From assembly GCA_029879725.1 (NCBI GenBank), contig JAOUPR010000004.1, positions 1 through 64,000 on the forward strand: DNA of 64,000 nucleotides. Reading direction: 5' to 3'. Position 1 is the stretch's first letter. The number at the start of each line of letters is the position of its first letter. This document shows, in pieces, positions 15,680-24,502 of this stretch. The notes under the pieces were generated by a model that did not search any database, was not told the DNA's origin, and saw nothing but the letters and a program-made list of their open reading frames with translations. The position numbers and the translations under genes are program-made. This stretch comes from Gemmatimonadota bacterium. Its GTDB lineage: Bacteria; Gemmatimonadota; Gemmatimonadetes; Longimicrobiales; Gaopeijiaceae.

Positions 15680-17530
15680 ATGGTCAGAGCTCTAACACTC
15701 GGAGTCGCCCTGGCGGCGGCCGCATTCCACCTCTACGCGGCGGGGGTGGCGCCATTCACCGCGCTCGTCCAGCGCCCGGTACACCTCGGCCTCATGGCCG
15801 TGCTGGGTTTCCTGGGTGTGGGGATCGCGCGGGCCGACTCTGGAGATGGAGAGGCCTCCGAAGAGGAGTCGCACGCGGCCGTCGTCGCGCCTCCGACGCG
15901 GGCGTCGTGGCTCTCGTGGCTTCTCGTGATCCTGACGGTGGCCGTGTGCGCGTATCTGGTCACCGAGAACCAGGAGCTGGTTCAACGGTCGGGGTCTCCC
16001 ACGCCGGTGGATCTGGTGGCCGGAGCCCTGGCCATTCTCCTGGTGATGGAGTTGGCGCGCCGGGCCACGGGGTGGGGGTTGGTCGTGGTGTGTGTCATGG
16101 CGCTGGCCTACGCGATGGCCGGTCCGTACCTCCCCGGATTCCTCGCCCACCGGGGATACGGCCCCACCCGTCTTGTCGAGCACCTCTACCTCTCCACCGA
16201 GGGAATCTGGGGTGTTCCGCTCGGCGTGTCGGCCGATTTCGTGTACCTCTTCGTCCTCTTCGGCGCCGTCCTGGAGATGGCGGGAGGAGGCGCCCTCCTC
16301 ATCGCGTTGGCGAATCGGGTGGCCGGCAACACCCGGGGCGGCGCCGCGAAGACCGCGGCCGTGGCCAGCGCTTTCATGGGATCGCTCTCCGGGAGCGCCG
16401 TGGCCAACGTGGTGACCACGGGCACCTTCACCATTCCCATGATGAAGCGGGCCGGGTTCAAGCCCTTCTTCGCCGCGGCCATCGAGGCGGCGGCGAGCAC
16501 CGGCGGCCAGCTCATGCCTCCCATCATGGGCGCGGGTGCGTTCATCCTGGCCACCTGGACCAACATCCCGTACGTGACGGTCGCGGCCACGGCGGTGATC
16601 CCGGCGCTCCTGTACTACGTGGCGCTCCTGGCCGCCATCCACTTCCGGGCGGGTCGGATGGGGATGGCTCCCACCGGGACGGGAGAGAAGGAGCCGGTGC
16701 GCGATCGGCTCCATCTCCTGTTCCCGCTGGTGGTGATCGTGCTCCTCCTGGGCGCGGGGCGGTCACCCATGCGCGCCGCGTTCTGGGGAGTCGCGTCGGC
16801 GTTGTTCATGGCGTTGCTCCGTCCGTCCACGCGTCCCGATGGAGCCGGTGTGGCAAGGATCGTGGAGGCGGCGGGGCGTGGTGCGGTCCAGGTCGCGGCG
16901 GCGTGCGCGGCCGCGGGGATCGTGGTGGGCGTGGCCTCCCTCACCGGGATCGGACTGCGCATGTCCGAGCTCATCATCACGTTGTCGCAGGGGCACCTCC
17001 TCATCGCGCTCCTTCTCACCGGGGCGGGATCCATCGTGCTGGGGATGGGCCTTCCCACGACGGCGGCGTACGTGGTCCTCGCCGCCCTGGGTGCGCCGGC
17101 GCTGGTGAACCTGGGTGTGCCCCTGCTCGCCGCACACCTCTTCATCTTCTACTTCGGGTGCATCTCCAACGTGACTCCGCCGGTGTCGCTGGCGGCGTTC
17201 GCGGCGGCGGGGATCGCGGGGTCGCCTCCCGTGAAGACGGCCTTCGCGGCGGCCGTCCTGGCCGGCGCGGGGTTCCTGGTTCCCTTCATGTTCGTGTACG
17301 GGCCTCCCCTTCTTCTCCAGGGCTCGCCGGGCGCCATCGTGTTGGCGGTGGTCACCGCGGTGGGTGGGGTGACGATGCTGGCGGCCGCGGCCATGGGATT
17401 CGGGCGGAGGGTGCTCTTCCCGTGGGAGCGCGTCATATTGGGGGTCGGCTCGCTGGCCCTGGTGTTCCCGGGTATCGTCACCGACGGGATCGGGCTGGTG
17501 GCATTGGCTGTGGTGTTCCTCCGTCGCTGA
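15680..17530 (+). CDS. TRAP transporter fused permease (TAXI type, DctM-DctQ fusion)
   Basis: 616 aa with about 15 membrane segments. The N-terminal ~170 residues are the 4-TM small-subunit (DctQ-like) part. The remainder is the large permease: FVLFGAVLEMAGGGALLIALANR, MGSLSGSAVANVVTTGTFTIPMMKR, and GQLMPPIMGAGAFI, followed later by GAGSIVLGMGLPTTAAYVVLAAL and YFGCISNVTPPVSLAAFAAAGIA. These are hallmarks of TAXI-associated fused TRAP permeases. It imports an organic anion using an ion gradient, with the binding protein encoded 40 bp downstream. The substrate is unknown. Confidence 0.9.
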   Translation: MVRALTLGVALAAAAFHLYAAGVAPFTALVQRPVHLGLMAVLGFLGVGIARADSGDGEASEEESHAAVVAPPTRASWLSWLLVILTVAVCAYLVTENQELVQRSGSPTPVDLVAGALAILLVMELARRATGWGLVVVCVMALAYAMAGPYLPGFLAHRGYGPTRLVEHLYLSTEGIWGVPLGVSADFVYLFVLFGAVLEMAGGGALLIALANRVAGNTRGGAAKTAAVASAFMGSLSGSAVANVVTTGTFTIPMMKRAGFKPFFAAAIEAAASTGGQLMPPIMGAGAFILATWTNIPYVTVAATAVIPALLYYVALLAAIHFRAGRMGMAPTGTGEKEPVRDRLHLLFPLVVIVLLLGAGRSPMRAAFWGVASALFMALLRPSTRPDGAGVARIVEAAGRGAVQVAAACAAAGIVVGVASLTGIGLRMSELIITLSQGHLLIALLLTGAGSIVLGMGLPTTAAYVVLAALGAPALVNLGVPLLAAHLFIFYFGCISNVTPPVSLAAFAAAGIAGSPPVKTAFAAAVLAGAGFLVPFMFVYGPPLLLQGSPGAIVLAVVTAVGGVTMLAAAAMGFGRRVLFPWERVILGVGSLALVFPGIVTDGIGLVALAVVFLRR

Positions 17531-17570
17531 GGCGAGCGGAGTTCACCGGGAGACTCATCGTAGCAGGGAG

Positions 17571-18515
17571 ATGCCGAGAGTGAGGACTGTCCATCTGCTG
17601 ACCACGGCGCTGGCCGCGGCGTCCCTCCTGGCGTGCCAGGGAAACGGTGGACAGCGGTTCCTGTCCGTCGGTACCGGCGGCACGGGGGGTGTCTACTATC
17701 CCCTGGGGGGCGCCATCGCCAGCCGCCTCTCCGTGCGCGACTCCCTCCGTCAGTACACCGCCGAGGTGACCGGCGGCTCGGTTGAGAACGTGAACCGGAT
17801 CCTGGCGGGCCAGATCGACATGGGGTTTTCTCTGTCCGTGACGGCGTACGAGGCGTTCCACGGAGGTGAGGGCTTCGGTACGCCGGCCGAGAACCTTCGC
17901 ATCGTGGCTCCCCTCTACTCCAACCTGACACACGTCCTGGTGCCGGCTTCCTCTCCCGTCCGCGACCTGTCGGAACTCCGGGGGATGCGGGTGTCGGTGG
18001 GATCTGCCGGGAGCGGCACGGAGCAGATCTCCAGGCAACTCCTCGAGGTGCATGGGCTCACCTACGACGACGTCGAGCCGCAGTACCTGTCTTTTTCCGA
18101 GTCCACGGCGGCGCTCAGGGACGGCGCGGTGGGCGCGGCCATATTCTCCGTGGGGGTTCCCGCGGCCGCCGTGCTGGAGGCGACGACTTCGGGGAACGTG
18201 CGAATGATCGGGGTGACGCCCGAACGTACGGCGGAGTTGCGGGAGCGCTACCCGTATTATTCCGCGGGTATGATCCCCGCGGGGTCGTATCCCGGCGTGG
18301 ACGAGGCGCTACCCACGGTGGGGATGATGAACTGGATGGTGGCCGACGAAGCCCTCGATGACGACGTCGTGGAGCTTCTCCTGAACATTCTGGACGAAGA
18401 CCGTGTCTCTCTTGGGCAGGTCCACGACATGGCGAAGCAGATCGACTTGCGCCAGCTGGATGAAGCGCCCATTCCGCTCCATCCCGCAGCGGAGGAATTC
18501 GTTTCGCGGAGGTAG
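17571..18515 (+). CDS. TAXI-family TRAP transporter solute-binding lipoprotein
   Basis: 314 aa from ATG 17571. It has an N-terminal lipoprotein signal peptide with lipobox LLAC (Cys about residue 22), so it is probably membrane-anchored on the periplasmic side rather than free. The TAXI signature GTGGTGGVYYPLGGAIAS follows at once, then TGGSVENVNRILAGQIDMGFS and LRGMRVSVGSAGSGTE, typical of two-lobed TAXI proteins that bind small carboxylates such as glutamate. It delivers ligand to the fused permease encoded just upstream. The ligand cannot be assigned from the sequence. Confidence 0.9.
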   Translation: MPRVRTVHLLTTALAAASLLACQGNGGQRFLSVGTGGTGGVYYPLGGAIASRLSVRDSLRQYTAEVTGGSVENVNRILAGQIDMGFSLSVTAYEAFHGGEGFGTPAENLRIVAPLYSNLTHVLVPASSPVRDLSELRGMRVSVGSAGSGTEQISRQLLEVHGLTYDDVEPQYLSFSESTAALRDGAVGAAIFSVGVPAAAVLEATTSGNVRMIGVTPERTAELRERYPYYSAGMIPAGSYPGVDEALPTVGMMNWMVADEALDDDVVELLLNILDEDRVSLGQVHDMAKQIDLRQLDEAPIPLHPAAEEFVSRR

Positions 18516-18553
18516 GGGAGGGCCGGGAGGCCCCGGACACGGAGAGGTTCGCG

Positions 18554-21319
18554 GTGCGGTTCAAGTTGGTGAACGCAGGAATGCTGGCGTGCGTGGCGGC
18601 GGTCCTAGGACTCCCCACGGCCGGGGTGGCGCAGGACGACGATGGGTCTTCTCGTGTACGGAGAGAGCCTCCGGACCCGTGGACGCTCGTGCGTCCGGAC
18701 GGGCGGGCCGTGCGGCGTGGGAGCCCCATCGAACTGGACGGATCCCTGGACGACGAGGCATGGGAGGCCGCGCCCGTCATGTCACAGTTCGTCCAGCGTG
18801 AGCCGGTGGAGGGGAGCGCGGCGGTGGAGGACACCCACGTGCGCGTCCTCTTCGACGACGAAGCCATCTGGATCGGCCTCCGCATGTACGACTCCGATCC
18901 CACCTCCATTGCCCGGCAACTGTATCGGCGGGACGAGCAGGGCCAGGCCGACTTCGTGGAGGTGGCGTTCGACCCCAACCTGGACCGGCGTACGGCGTAT
19001 CTCTTCGGCGTGAGCGCCGCCAACGTCCAGATCGACGAGTACCTCTTCGGCGACAAGGACGAGGACCGGGCGTGGGACGCCGTGTGGTCATCGGCGGTGA
19101 CGGTGGACGACGAGGGTTGGACCGCCGAGCTACGCATTCCGCTCTCCCAGATCCGCTACGAGGCGTCGACCGAGCCCCAGACCTGGGGATTCAACGTCCA
19201 TCGTTTCCGGGTACGGAGCGCCGAGCGGACCTTCCTCTCCCTCCTGTCCCGCCTGCGGCCGGGCACGGTGAGTCAGTTCGGGACGCTCGAAGGGATACGG
19301 GTCGACCGGGCGCCCCGGCGCGTGGAGGTACTCCCCTACACCCTGGCGAGCGTGCATGACGGACCCGCGGAAGCGGGGGATCCGTTCTTCGATGGATTCG
19401 CCACGGCGGGTCGGGTCGGTGTGGACGTGAGCTATGGGCTCGGGTCGGCCTTCACGCTGGACGCCACCATGAATCCCGACTTCGGGCAGGTCGAGGCGGA
19501 CCCCGCCGTGATCAACCTGACCGCGTTCGAGACGTTCTTCCGAGAGCAGCGTCCCTTCTTCGTGGAGGATTCCAAGGTCTTCGACTTCGGGCTTTCCGGG
19601 GGGCGTAACCAGCTCTTCTACAGCCGCAGGATCGGCCGGTCTCCCCACGGGAGGTCACCCGGCGAGGCCGCATTTTCGCACGTGCCGGACAACGCGACCA
19701 TCCTGGGTGCGGCCAAGGTGGCGGGACGCACGTCCGACGGTCTTTCGTTGGGGTTGCTGGCCGCCGTCACGGGCCGGGAACATGGCCAGGCGGTGCTCCC
19801 GGACGGATCCGAGATGGACGACTTCCTGGTGGAGCCGCGCGCGGAATTCGGTGTCCTGAGCCTCCAGCAGGACCTGAACGGCGGAGCGTCGCAGATCAGC
19901 GGGATGGCCACGGCCATGCGGCGCGACCTCCCGGCGGACGGATCGTTCGACTACCTGGCGTCGTCGGCGTTCAACGGGGGCGTGCGGTTCGAACACCAGT
20001 GGAACGACCGCGAGTGGGCGCTCTGGGGATTCCTGGCCGGAAGCCATGTGCGGGGTGATCCCGCGGCGATCACCCGGATCCAGTACGCCAGCAACCACTA
20101 CTTCCAGCGTCCCGACGCCACGCGGTACTCGGTGGACGGGACCGCCACGTCCATGAGCGGGATGGAGTGGAGGCTCCAGTTCGAGCGGCGTTCCGGTCGG
20201 CACTGGACCGGGGCCCTGTGGGCGGCCGAGGTCACCAAGGGCTTCGAGATCAACGACGTGGGATACTCGCAGAGCTCCGAGCGCCTGGACGGGGGCGCGC
20301 GCATCGCCTACCGGGAGATCGTGCCGGGGAGCGTGTTCAGGAACTACAACGTCAGCCTTTCCACCTTCCACAACTGGAGCCACGAGGCGCTGGACGAGGT
20401 CTGGTCGGTCGACTCGTGGCAGCGGGCGCGGTTGAGGGGTAGCTACTCGCTCAACGCGCACGGGCAGTTCCTCAACTATTGGAACATCCGCTCCCAGGCG
20501 TCCTACTCGCCCCAGGCCATGAGCCGCTCCGCCACGCGCGGGGGACCCATGATGGTCGACCCGGCCTCCGCGACCGTCAGCGTCAACGTGGGCAGCGACC
20601 GCCGAGGCCAGGTCAGCTACGGAGCGGGTGTGGAGTTCTCCGACGACCGCCTGGGGAGGGGACGCCGCACGGAGTTGAACGGGAACGTCCACATCAGACC
20701 CACGAGCAGGGTGGAGGTCTCGGTGGAGCCACGGTTCGAGGTGCAGAAGAGCGGGGCGCAGTACGTCACGGCCAGCTCCGCGGCATCCTTCGATCCCACG
20801 TACGGTACCCGTTACCTGTTCGCCGACCTGGACAGGAAGACGGTGTCCATGGAGACACGGGTGAACTGGACCTTCTCGTCCAGCCTCTCCCTCCAGGTGT
20901 TCGCACAGCCACTCCTGTCGTCGGGCGAATACCTTTCCTACAAACAGTTGACGGCCCCCGAGACGTACGATTTCCACGCCTTCACGGAAGGAACGGCCCG
21001 GATGACCGGGACGGGGGTGGTGTGCACCTCCGGGGAGATGTGTCTGGCCGACGGCGACCGGTACGTCGACGTGAACGGCGACGGACTTCCGGACTTCTCG
21101 TTCTCGGACAGGGACTTCAACGTCCGCTCCCTCATCGGGAACATGGTGCTGCGGTGGGAATACCGGCCCGGTTCCACCATCTTCCTGGTGTGGCAGCGAC
21201 AGCAGTCGGGAAGGGCGACGGTGGGTGATTTCGACCTCGGGCGCGACGTGGGGGCGCTCTTCGACCTGGAGCCCGACAATCGCTTCATCATCAAGGCGAA
21301 CTACTGGCTGGGGTTGTGA
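18554..21319 (+). CDS. DUF5916/CBM9-like secreted protein with C-terminal outer-membrane barrel
   Basis: 921 aa from GTG 18554, with GGAGAGG 6 bases upstream and a signal peptide ending near GVAQDDD. Residues ~50-230 form the carbohydrate-binding family 9-like domain (IELDGSLDDEAWEAAPV, VRVLFDDEAIWIGLRMYDS, DRRTAYLFGVSAANVQIDE). The rest is the DUF5916 region: FRVRSAERTFLSLLSRLRPG, MNPDFGQVEADPAVINL, EQRPFFVEDSKVFDFG and many alternating beta strands ending in FIIKANYWLGL, as expected of an outer-membrane barrel. The family is common in Gemmatimonadota and Bacteroidota, with unknown function, perhaps glycan or protease-linked uptake. A paralogue lies at 43483-45657. Confidence 0.85.
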   Translation: MRFKLVNAGMLACVAAVLGLPTAGVAQDDDGSSRVRREPPDPWTLVRPDGRAVRRGSPIELDGSLDDEAWEAAPVMSQFVQREPVEGSAAVEDTHVRVLFDDEAIWIGLRMYDSDPTSIARQLYRRDEQGQADFVEVAFDPNLDRRTAYLFGVSAANVQIDEYLFGDKDEDRAWDAVWSSAVTVDDEGWTAELRIPLSQIRYEASTEPQTWGFNVHRFRVRSAERTFLSLLSRLRPGTVSQFGTLEGIRVDRAPRRVEVLPYTLASVHDGPAEAGDPFFDGFATAGRVGVDVSYGLGSAFTLDATMNPDFGQVEADPAVINLTAFETFFREQRPFFVEDSKVFDFGLSGGRNQLFYSRRIGRSPHGRSPGEAAFSHVPDNATILGAAKVAGRTSDGLSLGLLAAVTGREHGQAVLPDGSEMDDFLVEPRAEFGVLSLQQDLNGGASQISGMATAMRRDLPADGSFDYLASSAFNGGVRFEHQWNDREWALWGFLAGSHVRGDPAAITRIQYASNHYFQRPDATRYSVDGTATSMSGMEWRLQFERRSGRHWTGALWAAEVTKGFEINDVGYSQSSERLDGGARIAYREIVPGSVFRNYNVSLSTFHNWSHEALDEVWSVDSWQRARLRGSYSLNAHGQFLNYWNIRSQASYSPQAMSRSATRGGPMMVDPASATVSVNVGSDRRGQVSYGAGVEFSDDRLGRGRRTELNGNVHIRPTSRVEVSVEPRFEVQKSGAQYVTASSAASFDPTYGTRYLFADLDRKTVSMETRVNWTFSSSLSLQVFAQPLLSSGEYLSYKQLTAPETYDFHAFTEGTARMTGTGVVCTSGEMCLADGDRYVDVNGDGLPDFSFSDRDFNVRSLIGNMVLRWEYRPGSTIFLVWQRQQSGRATVGDFDLGRDVGALFDLEPDNRFIIKANYWLGL

Positions 21320-21322
21320 CCG

Positions 21323-21424
21323 ATGAGCATGTTCGAGATCGTGGGCCTGGTGGTGATCGGGATCGGCTTTTTCGGCCTGATCATGTATGCTGCAGGGCAT
21401 GCCCGCAGATCCAACGACGATTGA
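21323..21424 (+). CDS. Small single-pass membrane protein (33 aa), tentative
   Basis: An ORF starting 3 bp after the DUF5916 stop. It encodes MSMFEIVGLVVIGIGFFGLI followed by MYAAGHARRSNDD and a TGA: one membrane helix of about 20 residues with a short basic tail, which fits the positive-inside rule. Upstream there is only a weak purine stretch (GGGG in CTGGGGTTGTGACCG). Its position and composition argue for a real short gene coupled to the DUF5916 gene, but no family is recognised and 33 codons can arise by chance. Confidence 0.4.
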   Translation: MSMFEIVGLVVIGIGFFGLIMYAAGHARRSNDD

Positions 21425-21456
21425 CCCGGCCGCCGCGTCGCGGTGCCTTCGGAGAG

Positions 21457-22626
21457 ATGTCCGTGACCGACCCCCTCGCGTGCCAGAGTGACGCCTTCGC
21501 CCTTCCCGACGACGTCCACTACCTGAACTGCGCCTACATGGGCCCCCTCCCCCGGGTCGCCGAGGCGGCGGGTGTGGCCGGGTTGGCGAAGAAGCGGGTG
21601 CCCACCGGGATTTCCCCGGAGGACTTCTTCAAGGAGGCCGACGTGTTGCGGGCGCTCTTCGCCCGCCTGGTGAACGCGCCGGACCCGGCGGCCATCGCCA
21701 TCGGTCCGGGGGTTTCGTACGGGGTGGCCACGGCGGCGCGCAATCTTCCCCTCGGAGCCGGGCAGAACGTGGTGGTGACCCACGAGCAGTTCCCCGGCAA
21801 CGTGCACGCCTGGCGGCGGAAGGCGACCGAGTCGGGGGCCGAGGTCCGCACCGTGGTCCCGCCCGACGGGGAAGGGCGCGGCGCGGCGTGGAACGAGCGG
21901 CTCCTGGAGGCCATCGACGCGCGCACCGGCATCGTGGCGGTGCCGCACGTCCACTGGACCGACGGGACGCTCTTCGACCTCTCCGCGGTGGGCCGGCGCT
22001 GCCGGGACGTGGGAGCGGCGCTCATCGTGGACGGGACGCAGTCGGTGGGCGCTCTGCCCTTCGACGTCGCCGAGGTCCAGCCGGATGCCCTCATCGTGGC
22101 GGCGTACAAGTGGTTGCTGGGTCCCTATTCGCTCTCGTTGAGCTACTTCTCCCCTCGCTTCGACGACGGAGTCCCCCTCGAGGAAACGTGGATCGGGAGG
22201 GAGGCGTCGGAAGAGTTCCAGCGGCTGGTGCAGTACCGGGACGGCTATCAGCCCGGCGCCGTCCGCTTCGACGTGGCCGAGCGGTCCAATTTCGCCCTTG
22301 TTCCCGTGGCGCTGGCGTCACTGGAGCTCCTGAATGGTTGGCGGCCCGAGCGGATCCAGGAATACTGCCGCGCCCTCACCTCGGAGCTGTTGCACGAAGC
22401 GGCCGCCCTGGGATTCGGCGTGGAAGCACCCGAGTGGCGCGGAAGCCATCTCTTCGGACTTCGCATGCCGGCGGGAGTGGACCTCGACGCTCTTCGCGAC
22501 GCGCTCCAGCGGCGGAACGTGTACGCCTCCCTTCGCGGGTCCGCGCTGAGGCTCTCCCCCAACGTGTACAACACGCCGGAGAACGTCGCGGCACTCGTCG
22601 AAGTGTTGCGCGAGGCGGTGGCCTAG
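21457..22626 (+). CDS. Aminotransferase class V-fold PLP enzyme
   Basis: 389 aa from ATG 21457, the first Met before homologous sequence; GGAGAG sits very close to it. The fold-type I PLP core is clear. LNCAYMGPLP forms the N-terminal substrate segment, and VDGTQSVGALPFD contains the Asp that binds the PLP ring nitrogen. The Schiff-base lysine is K218 in AAYKWLLGPYSLS. The protein resembles cysteine desulfurase-like or isopenicillin N epimerase-like class V members that lack a catalytic Cys loop, so sulfur transfer is not implied. A small-molecule aminotransferase, lyase or epimerase is likely. It stands alone on the plus strand. Confidence 0.82.
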   Translation: MSVTDPLACQSDAFALPDDVHYLNCAYMGPLPRVAEAAGVAGLAKKRVPTGISPEDFFKEADVLRALFARLVNAPDPAAIAIGPGVSYGVATAARNLPLGAGQNVVVTHEQFPGNVHAWRRKATESGAEVRTVVPPDGEGRGAAWNERLLEAIDARTGIVAVPHVHWTDGTLFDLSAVGRRCRDVGAALIVDGTQSVGALPFDVAEVQPDALIVAAYKWLLGPYSLSLSYFSPRFDDGVPLEETWIGREASEEFQRLVQYRDGYQPGAVRFDVAERSNFALVPVALASLELLNGWRPERIQEYCRALTSELLHEAAALGFGVEAPEWRGSHLFGLRMPAGVDLDALRDALQRRNVYASLRGSALRLSPNVYNTPENVAALVEVLREAVA

Positions 22627-22645
22627 GCCGGCCGCCTTCCCGGAC

Positions 22646-23197
22646 TCAGGATCCGAAGACCACCGACGGCGTGGTTCCGACCTCGATCCCGTGCTCCGCG
22701 AACCACCCCATACGTACCTCGAGGGCGAACATGGCAGGCGCCGCGCTGTCGTGGGGATCCACGGTCTGGGGCTCCATCTGCTGGATGTCGACGATGGTGA
22801 AGGCCGCGTCGAGATAGGCGATGTCCAGGGCGACGTAGGTGTCCTTCATCCAGAACGAGCGCAACTCCACCTCTTCGAACACGAAGAGCATCCCCGTGCC
22901 GTCGGGGACCGCCTCGCGGAACATGAGGCCCCGCTGGCGATCATCGGGCGTGCGTGCCACCTCCGCCACCACCGTGTCAGCGCCGAAGATGATCCACGCG
23001 GAGCCCCTCGGGGGGCGGGGAGCCACCTGGGACACGCCCGTGGCGGGAGTCGGCGTGGCCTCTCTATCCGCTCCGGACGCTTCGCCCTCCGCGGTGGAAC
23101 ACCCCGACAGGAGGGCCGCCAGGAGCGCCCCGATGAGGGTACGGGAAAACGGGAGGCCCGGTGCGGCGCTTCCCTTCGGACGATCGTGTCGGACCAT
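22646..23197 (-). CDS. DUF192 domain lipoprotein
   Basis: 183 aa. It has an N-terminal lipoprotein signal with lipobox LSGC (Cys ~33), then a Pro/Ala-rich linker and the DUF192 domain from about residue 68 (VVAEVARTPDDRQRGLMFRE). Conserved family segments follow: GMLFVFEEVELRSFWMKDTYVALDIAYLD and AMFALEVRMGWFAEHGIEVG. DUF192 proteins are small secreted or periplasmic beta proteins of undefined function, and a membrane-tethered form as here is common. It is convergent with the class V aminotransferase (19-bp gap) and divergent from the Trm112-like gene. Confidence 0.85.
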   Translation of the reverse strand: MVRHDRPKGSAAPGLPFSRTLIGALLAALLSGCSTAEGEASGADREATPTPATGVSQVAPRPPRGSAWIIFGADTVVAEVARTPDDRQRGLMFREAVPDGTGMLFVFEEVELRSFWMKDTYVALDIAYLDAAFTIVDIQQMEPQTVDPHDSAAPAMFALEVRMGWFAEHGIEVGTTPSVVFGS

Positions 23198-23276
23198 GTA
23201 GAGACTCCCACTCGGGTGAAAACCCTGATAAGTTAGTCACCTTCCAATTGTTCCCAATATGCAGGAATCCGGTTCG

Positions 23277-23540
23277 ATGGTAGATGAAGCCCTCCTGGAG
23301 GTCGTGGTGTGCCCGGAGACGAAGCAGCGGCTTCGTCCGGCGGGACCCGGGCTGCTGGCGGGGATGAACGAGTCCATCGTGGCCGGGACGGTGGTGAACG
23401 GAGGGGGGGTGACGGTCGCCCAGCCGGTGGCGGAGGCGCTGGTCCGGGAAGACGGCGAGGTGGTCTACCCGGTGCGGGACGGGATTCCGATCCTGCTCCT
23501 GGACGAAGCGATCCCGGTAGCGGACGGATGGAAGGCGTAG
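23277..23540 (+). CDS. Trm112-like/YcaR family small protein
   Basis: 87 aa from ATG 23277, chosen over ATG 23259 because the conserved family start MVDEALLEVVVCPETK begins there and AGGA lies about 10 bases upstream. The C-terminus EDGEVVYPVRDGIPILLLDEA matches the Trm112/UPF0434 end, where the usual motif is Y-P-V-x-D-G-I-P. Only the first CP pair of the zinc ribbon is visible; the second cysteine pair is replaced, so metal binding is doubtful. In other organisms such proteins activate methyltransferases; no methyltransferase gene adjoins it here. Confidence 0.78.
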   Translation: MVDEALLEVVVCPETKQRLRPAGPGLLAGMNESIVAGTVVNGGGVTVAQPVAEALVREDGEVVYPVRDGIPILLLDEAIPVADGWKA

Positions 23541-23595
23541 GCGGCGGGGATGGGGTCCGGAGTGGTATCCCGGACGCCGACGATGGAAAAATGGT

Positions 23596-23625
23596 TTGCG
23601 TGCGGCCCGATCATGGCGGTAGACT
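23596..23625 (+). promoter_or_regulatory. Candidate sigma70-type promoter for the cytochrome oxidase cluster
   Basis: TTGCGT (23596-23601) and TAGACT (23620-23625) are separated by 18 bp, about 45 bp upstream of the cytochrome c start. The match is moderate (3/6 and 4/6) in a GC-rich genome, so this is only a candidate. Confidence 0.25.
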
Positions 23626-23670
23626 TGCGCCTCGTTGGTCCGCGTTCACGGTAGTCTCCAGGTGAGGATG

Positions 23671-24306
23671 ATGGTACGAATTCGGATTGCCAGGATGCCG
23701 TTCGCGCTCCTGCTGGCCTCGGCCGTCGTTGCGTGCGGCGGAGAGCCTACCCAGGGCATCGCCAGGGGTGGACAGCTGTTCGACACCTGCGCCCCCTGCC
23801 ATGGTACCGATGCCGGTGGCAACCAGCACCTCGGCGCGCCTGCCATCGCCGGGTTGCCGGCGTGGTACGTGAAGTCCCAGTTGGACAAGTTCCAGTCGGG
23901 CGCGCGGGGAATGCATCCGGCCGACACGGCCGGGATCCGCATGAAGTCCATGGCCCTCGCCCTCGACCTCGCGGGTGACGTGGAGTCGGTGGCGGAGTAC
24001 GTGGCGTCCCTGCCCAGGGTGGCTCAGGCGGCCACGGTGGTCGGGAACGCCGACGCCGGTCGGGCGGCCTACGCGGTGTGCAGCGCGTGTCACGGGGTCC
24101 AGGGCAATGGAACCGAGGCGCTCGGGGCTCCCCCGCTCGCCGGGTTCAGCGACTGGTACCACGCGGTTCAGCTCGAGAAGTTCCGCGACGGCCTCCGCGG
24201 GACGTCTCCCCAGGACATCCAGGGGGCCACGATGCGACCCAACGCCCTGACGCTGTCGGACGAGGCCATCGCCGATCTGGTGGCCTACATCCAGACGCTC
24301 CAGTAG
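23671..24306 (+). CDS. Dihaem cytochrome c lipoprotein
   Basis: 211 aa from ATG 23671 (GGTGAGG 4 bases upstream; ATG 23668 is adjacent). It has a lipoprotein signal with lipobox VVAC at about residue 23. Two class I cytochrome c domains follow, with haem sites CAPCH (40-44) and CSACH (137-141); candidate axial methionines are in RGMHPADT/IRMKSMALAL and in GATMRPNAL. The repeated layout (GAPAIAGLPAWYVKSQLDKFQSG and GAPPLAGFSDWYHAVQLEKFRDG) shows an internal duplication, as in cytochrome c4. It probably donates electrons to the oxidase encoded just downstream, anchored to the outer face of the inner membrane. Confidence 0.9.
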   Translation: MVRIRIARMPFALLLASAVVACGGEPTQGIARGGQLFDTCAPCHGTDAGGNQHLGAPAIAGLPAWYVKSQLDKFQSGARGMHPADTAGIRMKSMALALDLAGDVESVAEYVASLPRVAQAATVVGNADAGRAAYAVCSACHGVQGNGTEALGAPPLAGFSDWYHAVQLEKFRDGLRGTSPQDIQGATMRPNALTLSDEAIADLVAYIQTLQ

Positions 24307-24321
24307 TTCGAGGACCCGACG

Positions 24322-24483
24322 ATGACCGAAGAAGCAGTACGGAGCGGAAACGGCGGCGCCGAAGTATCGCCTCCCCTTTCCGACGATTTGAATCCTGCCA
24401 TCATCGATGCGCACAAGACATTCATCATCACGCTGGTGAGCGCGGCACTGTTCATCGGCGCAGTGTTCATCTTCATCCTCTGA
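24322..24483 (+). CDS. Small single-pass membrane protein of the oxidase cluster (53 aa)
   Basis: An ORF between the cytochrome c and coxB: about 30 soluble residues (with LSDDLNPAIIDAHKTF) followed by one hydrophobic helix (IITLVSAALFIGAVFIFIL) reaching the C-terminus. The start has no strong ribosome site (GAGGACCCGACG). Position inside a tight cox operon, correct spacing and the clear amphipathic-then-hydrophobic layout support it being translated. It may be an accessory or assembly subunit of the oxidase; no family is recognised. Confidence 0.65.
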   Translation: MTEEAVRSGNGGAEVSPPLSDDLNPAIIDAHKTFIITLVSAALFIGAVFIFIL

Positions 24484-24502
24484 TCGGGGCAGACGGACAC
24501 CT